Source: Methylophaga marina
GTDB taxonomy: Bacteria; Pseudomonadota; Gammaproteobacteria; Nitrosococcales; Methylophagaceae
NCBI RefSeq assembly: GCF_030296755.1
Contig: NZ_AP027741.1
Location: 1,550,001-1,614,000 of the forward strand
Length of the DNA: 64,000 nucleotides
Reading direction: 5' to 3'
The notes under the pieces are model-generated. The model made no database searches. It had not been told where the DNA came from and saw only the letters and a list, made by a program, of their open reading frames with translations. Below are positions 27,021 through 34,949 of the stretch, piece by piece. A program made the translations under genes and the position numbers. The number at the start of each line of letters is the position of its first letter. Within the stretch, counting starts at the first letter, position 1.

Positions 27021-27725
27021 TTACAGATTTTTGACCACATTTTCTGGTGATGTGGCCACGACCGGAAAGCTAAGTTCTGTGGCTATTCTCTCGGCGCGAT
27101 ATTTTGCATCAGCTACAGATCTGCTATGTCTATCGTCGCCAAATTCTTGGTATTCAGCAGCGATCTCATACACCGTATCCGCTCCTAAATATTTACTTAG
27201 TGTAAGTAAGTGTGGCGTCAGGTGATTAGAGCCTTCTCTTATTCCACCTTTTTGAAAACCGAACTCTCCACTAGAGGTCACGATAATCAATGTCTTTCCA
27301 GAAAGTAGTGGCTGTAATGGGGAATCTCCTCGTGCGAGATCGAAATCAAACGTTTTGTCTATACGTACAATTTGATCGAACCATGCTTTTAGCTGAGCAG
27401 GCATGCCGTAGTTATACATGGGAGAAGATATCAAGATAATATCGGCTGCTACCACTTCAGCGATCAGTTTATCTGATAATGCCAGCGTCTCTTTCTGTGC
27501 TGGGGTCCTCTTTTCCTCAGGTGTAAACACAGCGCCAACCCAATCCTGAGTGATGAAGTCAGGAGGGTTTACACCAACATCACGATAGATATATTCATCT
27601 ATAGGACGATTCTTTCTCCATGTATCAATAAATCGGAAAGCAATATTTTTTGATATGGAATTGTGATCTGGATTTGGGTTGGTAGTAGCTCTAACGCTCG
27701 AATCTACATGTAATAGTGTGCTCAT
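27021..27725 (-). CDS. azoR: FMN-dependent NADH-azoreductase (AzoR family)
   Basis: The product has 234 residues with a flavodoxin-like fold: MSTLLHVDSSVR then NSISKNIAFRFIDTW (phosphate-binding loop), SSPMYNYGMPAQLKAWFDQI (the AzoR FMN signature) and IIVTSSGEFGFQKGG. These are dimeric enzymes that reduce quinones and azo compounds with NADH. It diverges from a LysR gene across a 139-base gap, the usual arrangement for a LysR-controlled quinone-stress reductase. Confidence 0.92.
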   Translation of the reverse strand: MSTLLHVDSSVRATTNPNPDHNSISKNIAFRFIDTWRKNRPIDEYIYRDVGVNPPDFITQDWVGAVFTPEEKRTPAQKETLALSDKLIAEVVAADIILISSPMYNYGMPAQLKAWFDQIVRIDKTFDFDLARGDSPLQPLLSGKTLIIVTSSGEFGFQKGGIREGSNHLTPHLLTLSKYLGADTVYEIAAEYQEFGDDRHSRSVADAKYRAERIATELSFPVVATSPENVVKNL

Positions 27726-27864
27726 GGTGATGACCTTAGTTGATTAATGATAGGTACTATTCTGAGAGTCTTTCTCGCGTTGTACAAACGAAAAAGTTAC
27801 ACTTGTAGATGAGTTTAAATCATCTATTTTGTCAAGCGGCTAATGGTTTATTAGGAGATTAAAT

Positions 27865-28716
27865 TTGCAGGTATCGTTACAGGCGTTGAAAGTATTCGAG
27901 TCGGCTGCGCGTCAGGGAAGCTTTAAGTTAGCTGCAGAAGAACTGGCACTGACACCGACAGCCATTTCTCACCACATTAGCAATCTGGAAAGTCGGTTGA
28001 ATGTAAGTTTGTTTCATCGACAGGGAAGGCGAATTTCACTCACAGAAACAGGTGAACTATTAGCGAGAGCAACCACGGACGGGTTTCTGAAAATTGATCA
28101 TGCACTGGAAGAAGTCGCAAAGGTTGGCACTACGGTCAGGGTGACAACTACTTCTTCATTAGCTGCGATGGTGTTGATTCCTTACCAGTATGAATTTGAA
28201 CAAAACAACCCAGGTATCTCGATGGAGATATCGACTGGCGAATCACTTGATAATCAATCACATACTATTCCGATTCGTTTCGGTGATATTTCAACTGTTG
28301 AAGATTTTGATGTCATTAGAACGGAGTCATTCGATATATTTGGGACTAATGGAGTCGCGTCTGCTTCTTGGTTTAATGATCCTATTACCTTGTATACAAC
28401 ACAGTGGAAGAATAAATTATTACCCAAGCCTCCATTAGACACTTGGTTGAAGTTAAATGGACTGGAAGGGGCCAATATTAACCTTAAAAAATTTGATCAA
28501 GAACTGTTCGGGATTCAGCAGGCTATGGCTGGAAATGGGCTAGTATTCTGTTCTACGACGCTCGCTAATAGATTGGTGAAATCCAATCTTCTACAACAAT
28601 ATAAAACGAGACCGGTTCAATCAGAGCTTTGCTATTACATACCGAATAAGAATAATTTTGACACTGGAAGTGCAGTCAGATTTATAAATTGGATTGAAGA
28701 TATTTTGAATCAATAA
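27865..28716 (+). CDS. LysR-family transcriptional regulator (GcvA-like)
   Basis: The product has 283 residues. The N-terminal winged helix reads ALKVFESAARQGSFKLAAEE and LALTPTAISHHISNLESRL, followed by LFHRQGRRISLTETGE. The effector domain begins near residue 90 (VRVTTTSSLAAMVLIPYQYE). It starts with TTG behind GGAG, and I see no better start. It is divergent from azoR and is the likely activator of that gene, possibly responding to quinones or electrophiles. It is slightly shorter than the usual 295-305 residues. Confidence 0.88.
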   Translation: MQVSLQALKVFESAARQGSFKLAAEELALTPTAISHHISNLESRLNVSLFHRQGRRISLTETGELLARATTDGFLKIDHALEEVAKVGTTVRVTTTSSLAAMVLIPYQYEFEQNNPGISMEISTGESLDNQSHTIPIRFGDISTVEDFDVIRTESFDIFGTNGVASASWFNDPITLYTTQWKNKLLPKPPLDTWLKLNGLEGANINLKKFDQELFGIQQAMAGNGLVFCSTTLANRLVKSNLLQQYKTRPVQSELCYYIPNKNNFDTGSAVRFINWIEDILNQ

Positions 28717-28844
28717 TTCGTACAAACAATCCTCAACTGATGATTTTAAATGCTGGATGCTTAGAAAGTATGGATCCGAATAATAAACGGTTTATTTAAT
28801 ATTTTTTTCATAAATACACTATTCGTGAGAAATCGGAGTTCATC

Positions 28845-29525
28845 ATGAAAAATTTCGAAATCCGTAAACTTCTAGTCAGTGATGACAGCGAGGCTAGAGA
28901 ACAGTTCGAGGGGGATTTTTCTAATGAAATTGATGAGCTCTCAGATTTATTCGCTGACTCCTTACAGCATCTTAAAGAGTCTGATTGTGCTAAAGATGAG
29001 TCTACGAGAGCTGGAATAGTATCTGGATATCTACACTTGGCTATAGAGTCTGCTGTCACAGCAACACAATTACTTTCCTTAGGTCATATCGCGCCAGCCG
29101 GAAATTCTATGCGCATCTCCTATGAGTCTTTATGCATTGCAGCTCTGATGCGAAAGAATATTAAAGTTACCGTTTTAAATGGAAAATATAAGTTCGATTT
29201 CTACAATGACTTTATGGATAAGCGTCCTCATGCTAGAGCTGATAAAGTAGTTGCTCTAGTTCTTAAAAATAATAAGTTGCTTTCTATTTCAGACAAAGGT
29301 TGCGAGTTTCTGAAAGCAGCAAGAGATTTTTACAATGCCTACAGCCATGCCAGCCATTTGTTTGTTCACTCGAAAATAAAACCGTCAACAAAGCAAATGT
29401 ATATCGCTGGTGGCTACGATTCTGAGAGAAAATCAGATTTTGAGAGCCTGCTTAAATATATAGTTACATATTGTAAAAACATTAAAACTTGGGTTACATC
29501 CATAGCCTACAACGTTCCTAGCTAG
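28845..29525 (+). CDS. Hypothetical protein, alpha-helical, unrecognised family
   Basis: The product has 226 residues, soluble, with no signal peptide. I do not recognise the family. The N-terminal half is acidic (DFSNEIDELSDLFADSLQHL) and the centre has two hydrophobic helices (AIESAVTATQLLSLGHIAPA; SMRISYESLCIAALM). The pattern of an AIxxAxxAxxLLxxGHxxPAxNxxRxxYE-type helical core resembles proteins sometimes found in defence or transfer islands, but I cannot name one. AGGAG-poor start; base composition is AT-rich compared with the iron loci, suggesting acquired DNA. Confidence 0.6.
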   Translation: MKNFEIRKLLVSDDSEAREQFEGDFSNEIDELSDLFADSLQHLKESDCAKDESTRAGIVSGYLHLAIESAVTATQLLSLGHIAPAGNSMRISYESLCIAALMRKNIKVTVLNGKYKFDFYNDFMDKRPHARADKVVALVLKNNKLLSISDKGCEFLKAARDFYNAYSHASHLFVHSKIKPSTKQMYIAGGYDSERKSDFESLLKYIVTYCKNIKTWVTSIAYNVPS

Positions 29526-29720
29526 ATAACTGAGGTGGCGACACACCTTATACTTCATCAATAGGTTAAGGTGTTTGATTTCAATAACTGGAGTCATGTC
29601 AAGAACTATTAAGACCAGCCTTGCGACACCGTGGCCGAATAGCGAAAAGTAAGGTATTTTTGTACTGACCCTAAATATTTAATCTGTTTCCCTGACTGAA
29701 TTATAAAAGGAGTTGAAACG

Positions 29721-30272
29721 ATGCCGGCACATAATATTTTTATCATCAGTGTGACACTACTGTTAGCGAGCATCGGCACCGTGCATGCAGACCTTTTTAA
29801 TGTGGAATTACGTAAGGCTTATGCACAATGTAAAACAGCGCAAAAAGCATGTGAAACTATCTGCAAACAGGCTGTCATCGCAAGAAAGAAAGCTGCGGCT
29901 GATGCCGAAGATAAAACCCAACAATGCATTGCCGAGCATGGTCAGCAATTTCCCGAATCAGTCATCAAGCAGAAAAGTGAAGGAGCGTTGATAGATGGGT
30001 TCGCTTGGATGTCAGATGTCACTGGTACCTATATGCGACCAGGCCGAGGCCTATCATATATAGTTGATGCGCCAGGTAATCAAGACTGGGCAAAACACTG
30101 CAAGGGAGAAGCCAGAGTCAACCCTGAAAATGCTCAGCAGGTTAAAACCACATTAAGAAATTCACCCAGAGTCATCCCCAGAAAAACGATGTTGAAACTT
30201 AGCAAAATTCAATATTACACAGGCCGCGGCCAAACTAAATGCGTGTTTTCTAAAATTGAAGTATTGGAATAG
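29721..30272 (+). CDS. Hypothetical secreted, Cys-containing protein
   Basis: The product has 183 residues. A signal peptide (MPAHNIFIISVTLLLASIGTVHA) precedes a mature, basic, helical N-terminal part with regularly spaced cysteines (CKTAQKACETICKQA, and another at TQQC), then a less charged C-terminal half with two more Cys. AAAAGGAG lies well placed before the start. The spacing of four Cys within 40 residues suggests disulphides in the periplasm. No family recognised; stands alone. Confidence 0.6.
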   Translation: MPAHNIFIISVTLLLASIGTVHADLFNVELRKAYAQCKTAQKACETICKQAVIARKKAAADAEDKTQQCIAEHGQQFPESVIKQKSEGALIDGFAWMSDVTGTYMRPGRGLSYIVDAPGNQDWAKHCKGEARVNPENAQQVKTTLRNSPRVIPRKTMLKLSKIQYYTGRGQTKCVFSKIEVLE

Positions 30273-30581
30273 ATTCTGCAAAACTCAGTTAAGGCAGATG
30301 CTATAGGATCAGGGTGTTTGATTTTATCTTCAACAATATTCTTTTGCTGGTGAATAATAGCGATGAGGAGAAATAACTAATAGCATCAGTGAATTAATAT
30401 CTGTACATTCCCAGTAAAACCCTATACTGTGTACTCAGCTCGAAAGTAAGACTTTTATTTATACTCTCCATCTCGTTGTTTTATTCGTAATTCCCCGTCC
30501 TGAAGTTTCTAGATTCCAGCTCGTTTTCACGCTATTCACGCCTCTAGAGGCATTTTTATATTTGAAATTCAGGTAATTATT
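30273..30581. other. Intergenic region, probable long 5' leader of cold-shock gene
   Basis: There is no convincing open frame in these 309 bases. Cold-shock mRNAs usually have structured leaders of 100-200 bases, and the segment before 30582 may be one. I cannot place the promoter with confidence. Confidence 0.4.
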
Positions 30582-30791
30582 ATGTCAAACACAGTTAATG
30601 GAACAGTAAAATGGTTTAACGAAGCGAAAGGTTTCGGTTTTATCGAACAAGAGTCTGGAGCAGACGTATTTGCCCATTTCAGTGCTATTACTAGCTCAGG
30701 TTTCAAAACCTTAGCAGAAGGCCAAAAAGTTGAGTTCACTGTAACTCAGGGCGCAAAAGGACCACAAGCTGAGAACATCGTAGCTGTATAA
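30582..30791 (+). CDS. Cold-shock protein, CspA family
   Basis: The product has 69 residues. RNP1 is KGFGFIEQ and RNP2 is VFAHFSAI, the single-stranded nucleic-acid-binding motifs of the OB fold. The start is [18 protein letters not shown] and the end [16 protein letters not shown], full length for the family. It acts as an RNA chaperone in the cytoplasm. It is a single-gene unit with its own strong terminator; a second, broken copy of its 3' end lies 1.1 kb further on. Confidence 0.96.
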   Translation: MSNTVNGTVKWFNEAKGFGFIEQESGADVFAHFSAITSSGFKTLAEGQKVEFTVTQGAKGPQAENIVAV

Positions 30792-30807
30792 GCTCGTTCC
30801 CGGTTAT

Positions 30808-30844
30808 AAAAAAGGGCAAGTCCGCAAGGACTTGCCCTTTTTTT
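30808..30844 (+). terminator. Terminator of cold-shock gene
   Basis: AAAGGGCAAGTCC and GGACTTGCCCTTT form a perfect 13-bp stem with a GCAA tetraloop, followed by T7. This is a very strong intrinsic terminator. Confidence 0.95.
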
Positions 30845-31069
30845 GGAAGTTAAATTGTCTGATTTACTGCTTTGCCCATTATGGTCGATTTTTCTACTAT
30901 GTTTAGATCCGGTCTTACACGTGATGTAGCCAAAAACTTTTAAGGTCATTTACTGAATCACGTGACGGGCTAAAATTAAATTATTATTGTTTTACGATAA
31001 TTTTTTATTCCAAAAAAATAATTTATAGGTTAAAGTCAACACTCATTTAAAAGTTTGAAGGCTTGTGCT

Positions 31070-31615
31070 ATGAAGAATAAAACCAACCAAGATCGTATTT
31101 CACATTTTAGTGCTCAACTAAAACTTATATTGACCACTTTTATTATTCTAATTCCAACCCTTACACTCGTTTATTGGTTATTTTTTAATAGCTTGCAAGC
31201 TGCTGGTTTCGTTATTGAATTACCCGTTGAAATCACGACTGAAATTGATTTAATAACTCGATTGTTAGCTTTTTTGGTTTGTTTACTGCCGATCACTGTA
31301 GCGTTATATGCCGCTGTCCAATTGAGAAGACTCTTTAGTCTCTATCAGCAAGGCATCATCTTCTCTTATGACAATGTCATCTGCTTTAAGCGTATGGGAT
31401 TAGCTTTACTGGCTTGGGTGATAGTAGGCACTATATCCGATACTTTGCTCAGCTTAGCTTTGACCATTCAAAACCCTGTTGGGGAACGATTACTCACCAT
31501 AGGATTTGGCTCTTCTGAGATGACCACTTTAATTACTGGCTCTGTGATATTAGTGATTTCTTGGGTAATGAAAGAGGCTGTAGAAATGAAACACGAACAG
31601 GAATTTACCGTTTAA
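31070..31615 (+). CDS. DUF2975 family membrane protein
   Basis: The product has 181 residues and four TM helices (LILTTFIILIPTLTLVYWLF; LLAFLVCLLPITVALYAAV; MGLALLAWVIVGTISDTLL; TGSVILVISWVMKEAVEM). The QLRRLFSLYQQGIIFSYDNV loop before helix three is the DUF2975 hallmark. I prefer the ATG at 31070 (GAAGG eight bases upstream) over an earlier TTG. It is followed one base later by a small XRE regulator; the DUF2975/HTH pair is a recurrent module of unknown function. Confidence 0.88.
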   Translation: MKNKTNQDRISHFSAQLKLILTTFIILIPTLTLVYWLFFNSLQAAGFVIELPVEITTEIDLITRLLAFLVCLLPITVALYAAVQLRRLFSLYQQGIIFSYDNVICFKRMGLALLAWVIVGTISDTLLSLALTIQNPVGERLLTIGFGSSEMTTLITGSVILVISWVMKEAVEMKHEQEFTV

Positions 31616-31616
31616 T

Positions 31617-31829
31617 ATGAGTATCGTTATTAACGTCGATGTGATGCTGGCCAAACGTAAGATGAAATCAAACGAACTGGCGAAACGAGTTGGAATTTCT
31701 GAGCAAAACCTTTCCATACTGAAAACTGGCAAAGCAAAAGCTATCCGTTTATCAACACTTGATGCTATTTGCACAGCTCTTAACTGTCAGCCTGGTGACT
31801 TGCTGGAATATCACCCTGAAGAAGAATAG
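31617..31829 (+). CDS. Small XRE (Cro/CI, YozG-like) helix-turn-helix regulator
   Basis: The product has 70 residues, a single helix-turn-helix: NVDVMLAKRKMKSNELAKRV, then GISEQNLSILKTGKAKAIRL, then LDAICTALNCQPGDLLEY. This is the YozG type that almost always partners DUF2975 proteins. The start sits one base after the membrane gene stop (TAATATG), so the pair is translationally linked. It likely autoregulates the pair. Confidence 0.92.
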   Translation: MSIVINVDVMLAKRKMKSNELAKRVGISEQNLSILKTGKAKAIRLSTLDAICTALNCQPGDLLEYHPEEE

Positions 31830-31898
31830 CTGGGGTCATAAGGTGATGTCGTCAGTCTACTTTATATTTCTATTTGTAGGGACATGTTATGACTTGAG

Positions 31899-31965
31899 CG
31901 TCATAGCCGTATAACCTCGTTCTCGATCATAAAAAAGGGCAAGTCCGTAAGGATTTGCCCTTTTG
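31899..31965 (+). repeat. Diverged copy of the cold-shock gene 3' end and terminator
   Basis: This segment matches the last codons, tail and terminator of the cold-shock gene (30777-30843) at about 86% by hand count. It keeps the AV-stop codons, the CTCGTTC tail and the stem GGGCAAGTCC/GGATTTGCCC. No cold-shock reading frame lies upstream of it, so it is a remnant. It still works as a likely terminator for the DUF2975/XRE pair. Confidence 0.8.
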
Positions 31966-31996
31966 TTTTGGCGCTTTATAAACCGTTTGTGGTGAA

Positions 31997-32284
31997 TTAC
32001 TTCTGTGTATAGTTATCAAACCGAGCGATATATTCTTCAAGGTTTTGATTGAGCATTTCGGCATAACGCTGAGTGAAGTATTCAATAGCCGCTTGTTTTT
32101 CGGCTTGCAGGTTTTCTGCGTTTTCAACGGAACGGGCGACGCTGAAAGCATTAAAACGGGCGGCTGAAAAGAGAACGGCTGTATTAACGTCTTCTACAGA
32201 ACTTTCAGCTGCTTGCTGATTGGCAATCGCGACGAACTCATCGACACGTTCTTGAAATGTTTTGCTTGGTGAATTTTCACTCAT
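31997..32284 (-). CDS. DUF3144 family protein
   Basis: The product has 95 residues, soluble and helical. The stretch FQERVDEFVAIANQQAAESS, the AVLFSAARFNAFSVA helix and the YFTQRYAEMLNQNLEEYIARFD ending fit DUF3144, a small gammaproteobacterial family of unknown function. AGAGAAAAAG lies before the start. Its 3' end faces the cold-shock remnant terminator, which is symmetric enough to serve both directions. Confidence 0.8.
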   Translation of the reverse strand: MSENSPSKTFQERVDEFVAIANQQAAESSVEDVNTAVLFSAARFNAFSVARSVENAENLQAEKQAAIEYFTQRYAEMLNQNLEEYIARFDNYTQK

Positions 32285-32552
32285 TCTTTTTCTCTCATTG
32301 GTTTTATAGGTTTGAAATGTATTGTCTGTAGCTAAGGCGTTTTTATTATTTATATCTGAGCTATTTGAACGGAGACATCATAGCAGATAGAAAACATGAT
32401 AAAACCTTTGCCGCTATAGGGATAACCTGTCCTGTCCAACTAATTGCGAGCGTTCATGAGTATCAAGCAGACAGAGGCTTTGATACATTATCTATTATGG
32501 GATGGCTTTTCCAACACAAGGCCATTAAGTAAAACAATTAAGGGAGCATCTG

Positions 32553-32885
32553 TTGCCCGAACTAAAAATAGTAGGCTTGTTTCTTGTGACGGCTTTAGCA
32601 GAAATTATTGGCTGTTACCTGCCGTACCTTTGGCTACGTGAGGGAAAATCCATTTGGCTGCTAGTGCCTGCTGCACTCAGTCTTTCTTTGTTTGCCTGGT
32701 TGTTGTCTTTGCATCCAACGGCAGCCGGTCGCGTGTATGCCGCTTATGGTGGGGTATATATTTTCATGGCTATTTTATGGTTATGGGCTGTAGATGGTAT
32801 TCGTCCTACCGTATGGGATATGGTTGGTTCTGGCGTGGCATTGTTGGGTATGGCGATTATTATGTTCGCACCACGAGGCTCCTAA
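32553..32885 (+). CDS. YnfA/UPF0060 family small inner-membrane protein
   Basis: The product has 110 residues and four TM helices. The signature [20 protein letters not shown] and the [20 protein letters not shown] segment are those of UPF0060/YnfA, a relative of small multidrug-resistance transporters. YnfA of Shigella has been reported as an efflux transporter. The start is TTG, with AGGGAG ten bases upstream. Single gene. Confidence 0.92.
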   Translation: MPELKIVGLFLVTALAEIIGCYLPYLWLREGKSIWLLVPAALSLSLFAWLLSLHPTAAGRVYAAYGGVYIFMAILWLWAVDGIRPTVWDMVGSGVALLGMAIIMFAPRGS

Positions 32886-33043
32886 AGACTGAGTTTTAAC
32901 TCGCTTGCTTGATTACCGTTATTTGATGTTATCAATGAACAAATCAAGCTTAAAAATGCTCAGGCCAGGGCCTTTGCCAATGCTTTTATTCAAATTACAT
33001 ATAAAGTTGAGTATCAGTAACTTTGATAAGTTATGACACAAGT

Positions 33044-33409
33044 TCAAATATTCTGAGCGATACGCCATAACACACCACTTGGATCGTAGAGAACAAAGTC
33101 GAGCATCCCCCAAGGTTGTTCGGTGACAGCCGATATTTCAACCTTATACTTGTCTGTTATCCCAGCTTCGATAATGTGTTGATGCCAAGACTGCACGTCT
33201 TCCACAAGCAGGTGCATCATCAAATTTTCAGCCAGCGTTTGGTCATAAAAATTCTGAAGTAGAAAACTACAGTTACCGTGATAGAAGTAGGTCACACCAG
33301 CGGTATCAGATGCCTGCGTGAAGCCAAGGTCAGCATAAAAGGCTTGAGAGATTTCATAGTCTTTAGCCGGAATAAATGCTTTGATTTCAATGGTGTTCAT
33401 ATTTGCCAT
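33044..33409 (-). CDS. VOC-superfamily (glyoxalase/bleomycin-resistance-like) protein
   Basis: The product has 121 residues with paired beta-alpha-beta-beta-beta units: IEIKAFIPAKDYEISQAFYADLGF and later MMHLLVEDVQSWHQHIIEAG. The C-terminus ends DFVLYDPSGVLWRIAQ, the usual VOC metal-site Glu/His position, but here the final acidic ligand is not obvious. Substrate unknown; small VOC proteins of this type are common and often bind metal or antibiotics. Confidence 0.85.
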   Translation of the reverse strand: MANMNTIEIKAFIPAKDYEISQAFYADLGFTQASDTAGVTYFYHGNCSFLLQNFYDQTLAENLMMHLLVEDVQSWHQHIIEAGITDKYKVEISAVTEQPWGMLDFVLYDPSGVLWRIAQNI

Positions 33410-33445
33410 GGCTAACTGTTCCTTATTAAGGATGAGTCTGTAGGC

Positions 33446-33658
33446 TTATCGCTTTGATAATTTGATAGCGATACCGATGATACACATCACGAGCCAGACG
33501 ATATAGCTAGGTAGCCAAGATGCATTCCAAGCTTCAGAAAAGACCATGGCTGCTGGTTGATTGAGATAAAAGTTGGCTAAAAGATTAAGTAATAAAACAA
33601 TCATTAGACCGATAAGGCCGATCGTTAAGAGCATGTTTTTCCGTTTCATTATTTTCAT
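33446..33658 (-). CDS. Small hypothetical inner-membrane protein
   Basis: The product has 70 residues and two TM helices (NMLLTIGLIGLMIVLLLNLLANF and YIVWLVMCIIGIAIKL) joined by a short polar loop. It starts 13 bases after the methyltransferase stop with AAGGATG spacing. I do not recognise a family. Coding support is its hydrophobic pattern and position. Confidence 0.55.
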   Translation of the reverse strand: MKIMKRKNMLLTIGLIGLMIVLLLNLLANFYLNQPAAMVFSEAWNASWLPSYIVWLVMCIIGIAIKLSKR

Positions 33659-33671
33659 CCTTGTGGAGAGT

Positions 33672-34301
33672 TTATTCGTCTATCGAACGGACTTTTTGTG
33701 CGATAAGGAAAGTGTGTAATTCCGGATATTGATCATATTCCAGATGCAGACACTGACAACCTAGTTTCATTAATAATGCCAAAAAGCCATTCGTACCTAA
33801 ACTGGAGTAATACACTTCTGGTCCCATGAAATCATCTGTATGTTCGCCGGGTTCATTCGTGCCGCCAAATGAAAAAATCAATATGCCGCCCATGTTCAGG
33901 CTGTTAACCAGCTTAGTTAATACAGGCTTTTGTTGCCCCAGTGGAATATGCCAAATGCTATCCCAGGCGGTAATGAAGTCGTAGCAGTTCTCAATCTCCC
34001 ATTTGCAGATATCTTCATGGTGAAATGTCACTTCTGGATGACGTTGTCTGGCAAGGTCGATCATTTTGCTGGAAATATCGACACCTTCAACGTGAAATCC
34101 TTCTGTTTGAAGGAGGTCGATAAAACGTCCGGTACAACCACAGCCAACATCCAGTGCATTACCTCGATGGTCAGTAAAACTGATAGCACGCTTATGCGCT
34201 TCGATACCGTTATTTCTTTTAAAGTCCTTGCTTTGCCAGAGGTGGGTAATGGTGTCGTAGGCTTTGCCAATATCGTCTGGATTCATATGAGAGTAGGTCA
34301 C
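33672..34301 (-). CDS. Class I SAM-dependent methyltransferase
   Basis: The product has 209 residues. Motif I is ALDVGCGCTGRFIDLL, motif II region GFHVEGVDISSKMIDLARQR, and the post-motif region YDFITAWDSIWHIPLGQQ. Small-molecule methyltransferase of the Methyltransf_11/25 type; substrate unknown. The GTG at 34301 overlaps the upstream gene stop (GTGA), implying coupling; an ATG at 34286 is an alternative start. Confidence 0.88.
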   Translation of the reverse strand: MTYSHMNPDDIGKAYDTITHLWQSKDFKRNNGIEAHKRAISFTDHRGNALDVGCGCTGRFIDLLQTEGFHVEGVDISSKMIDLARQRHPEVTFHHEDICKWEIENCYDFITAWDSIWHIPLGQQKPVLTKLVNSLNMGGILIFSFGGTNEPGEHTDDFMGPEVYYSSLGTNGFLALLMKLGCQCLHLEYDQYPELHTFLIAQKVRSIDE

Positions 34302-34753
34302 AATTTATTGGCTTTTGTGTATTCCTCAATAAACTCATTAATGAGGAATTCAACACTCTCATACAATTCATCCATGTCAGCGATATCTTTGGCATATCGT
34401 CCCCAGACAAACCCGTCTTTGCTATAGCATTTTCCATTAACGCGATAGGACATGGTTCTGCTGAAATCGAGATAAAGCAGAAATTCACCCGCATGCACTT
34501 CAACACGTAAAAATAGCTGAGCATCATCACGTGGGCTTTGCTGAATATTAGCAGCGTATAACTGACTATCGATGATGGCTTCCAGCTCACTCTCATCAAC
34601 ACTATCCGGCTCCACGGTATACACCACATAAAGCTGATCTGGTTTAGTTATTTCAAGGCCTGTACCAGTGTTTGCCATAACGGAAGAAGCCTGTAGTATA
34701 AGACTGACTATGAAGAAAAAAGGCAGGAAGCGTTGGAGTGTTGGGTTTGTCAT
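34298..34753 (-). CDS. Hypothetical secreted protein
   Basis: The product has 151 residues with a signal peptide (FLPFFFIVSLILQASSVMA). The mature part is a small alpha/beta domain (QLYVVYTVEPDSVDESELEA; AQLFLRVEVHAGEFLLYLDF) with one Cys. It is translationally coupled to the methyltransferase. Family not recognised. Confidence 0.6.
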   Translation of the reverse strand: MTNPTLQRFLPFFFIVSLILQASSVMANTGTGLEITKPDQLYVVYTVEPDSVDESELEAIIDSQLYAANIQQSPRDDAQLFLRVEVHAGEFLLYLDFSRTMSYRVNGKCYSKDGFVWGRYAKDIADMDELYESVEFLINEFIEEYTKANKL

Positions 34754-34949
34754 TTAAGCGCTCAATATCAATTGATGGTATTGGATTCATTGCTGAGTTT
34801 GATGATAACAGAGCGTGCCAAGCTTGCGAATTTTAGCGGTTCTTTTTGAAGAACGTTATCAATTATTCCGAATCATTCATCTGTCCTGTTATGGCGTTAT
34901 ATATCCAGCTAAGCTATCGGCTACCTGTAAGAATCGAGTGGTTTTTTTT

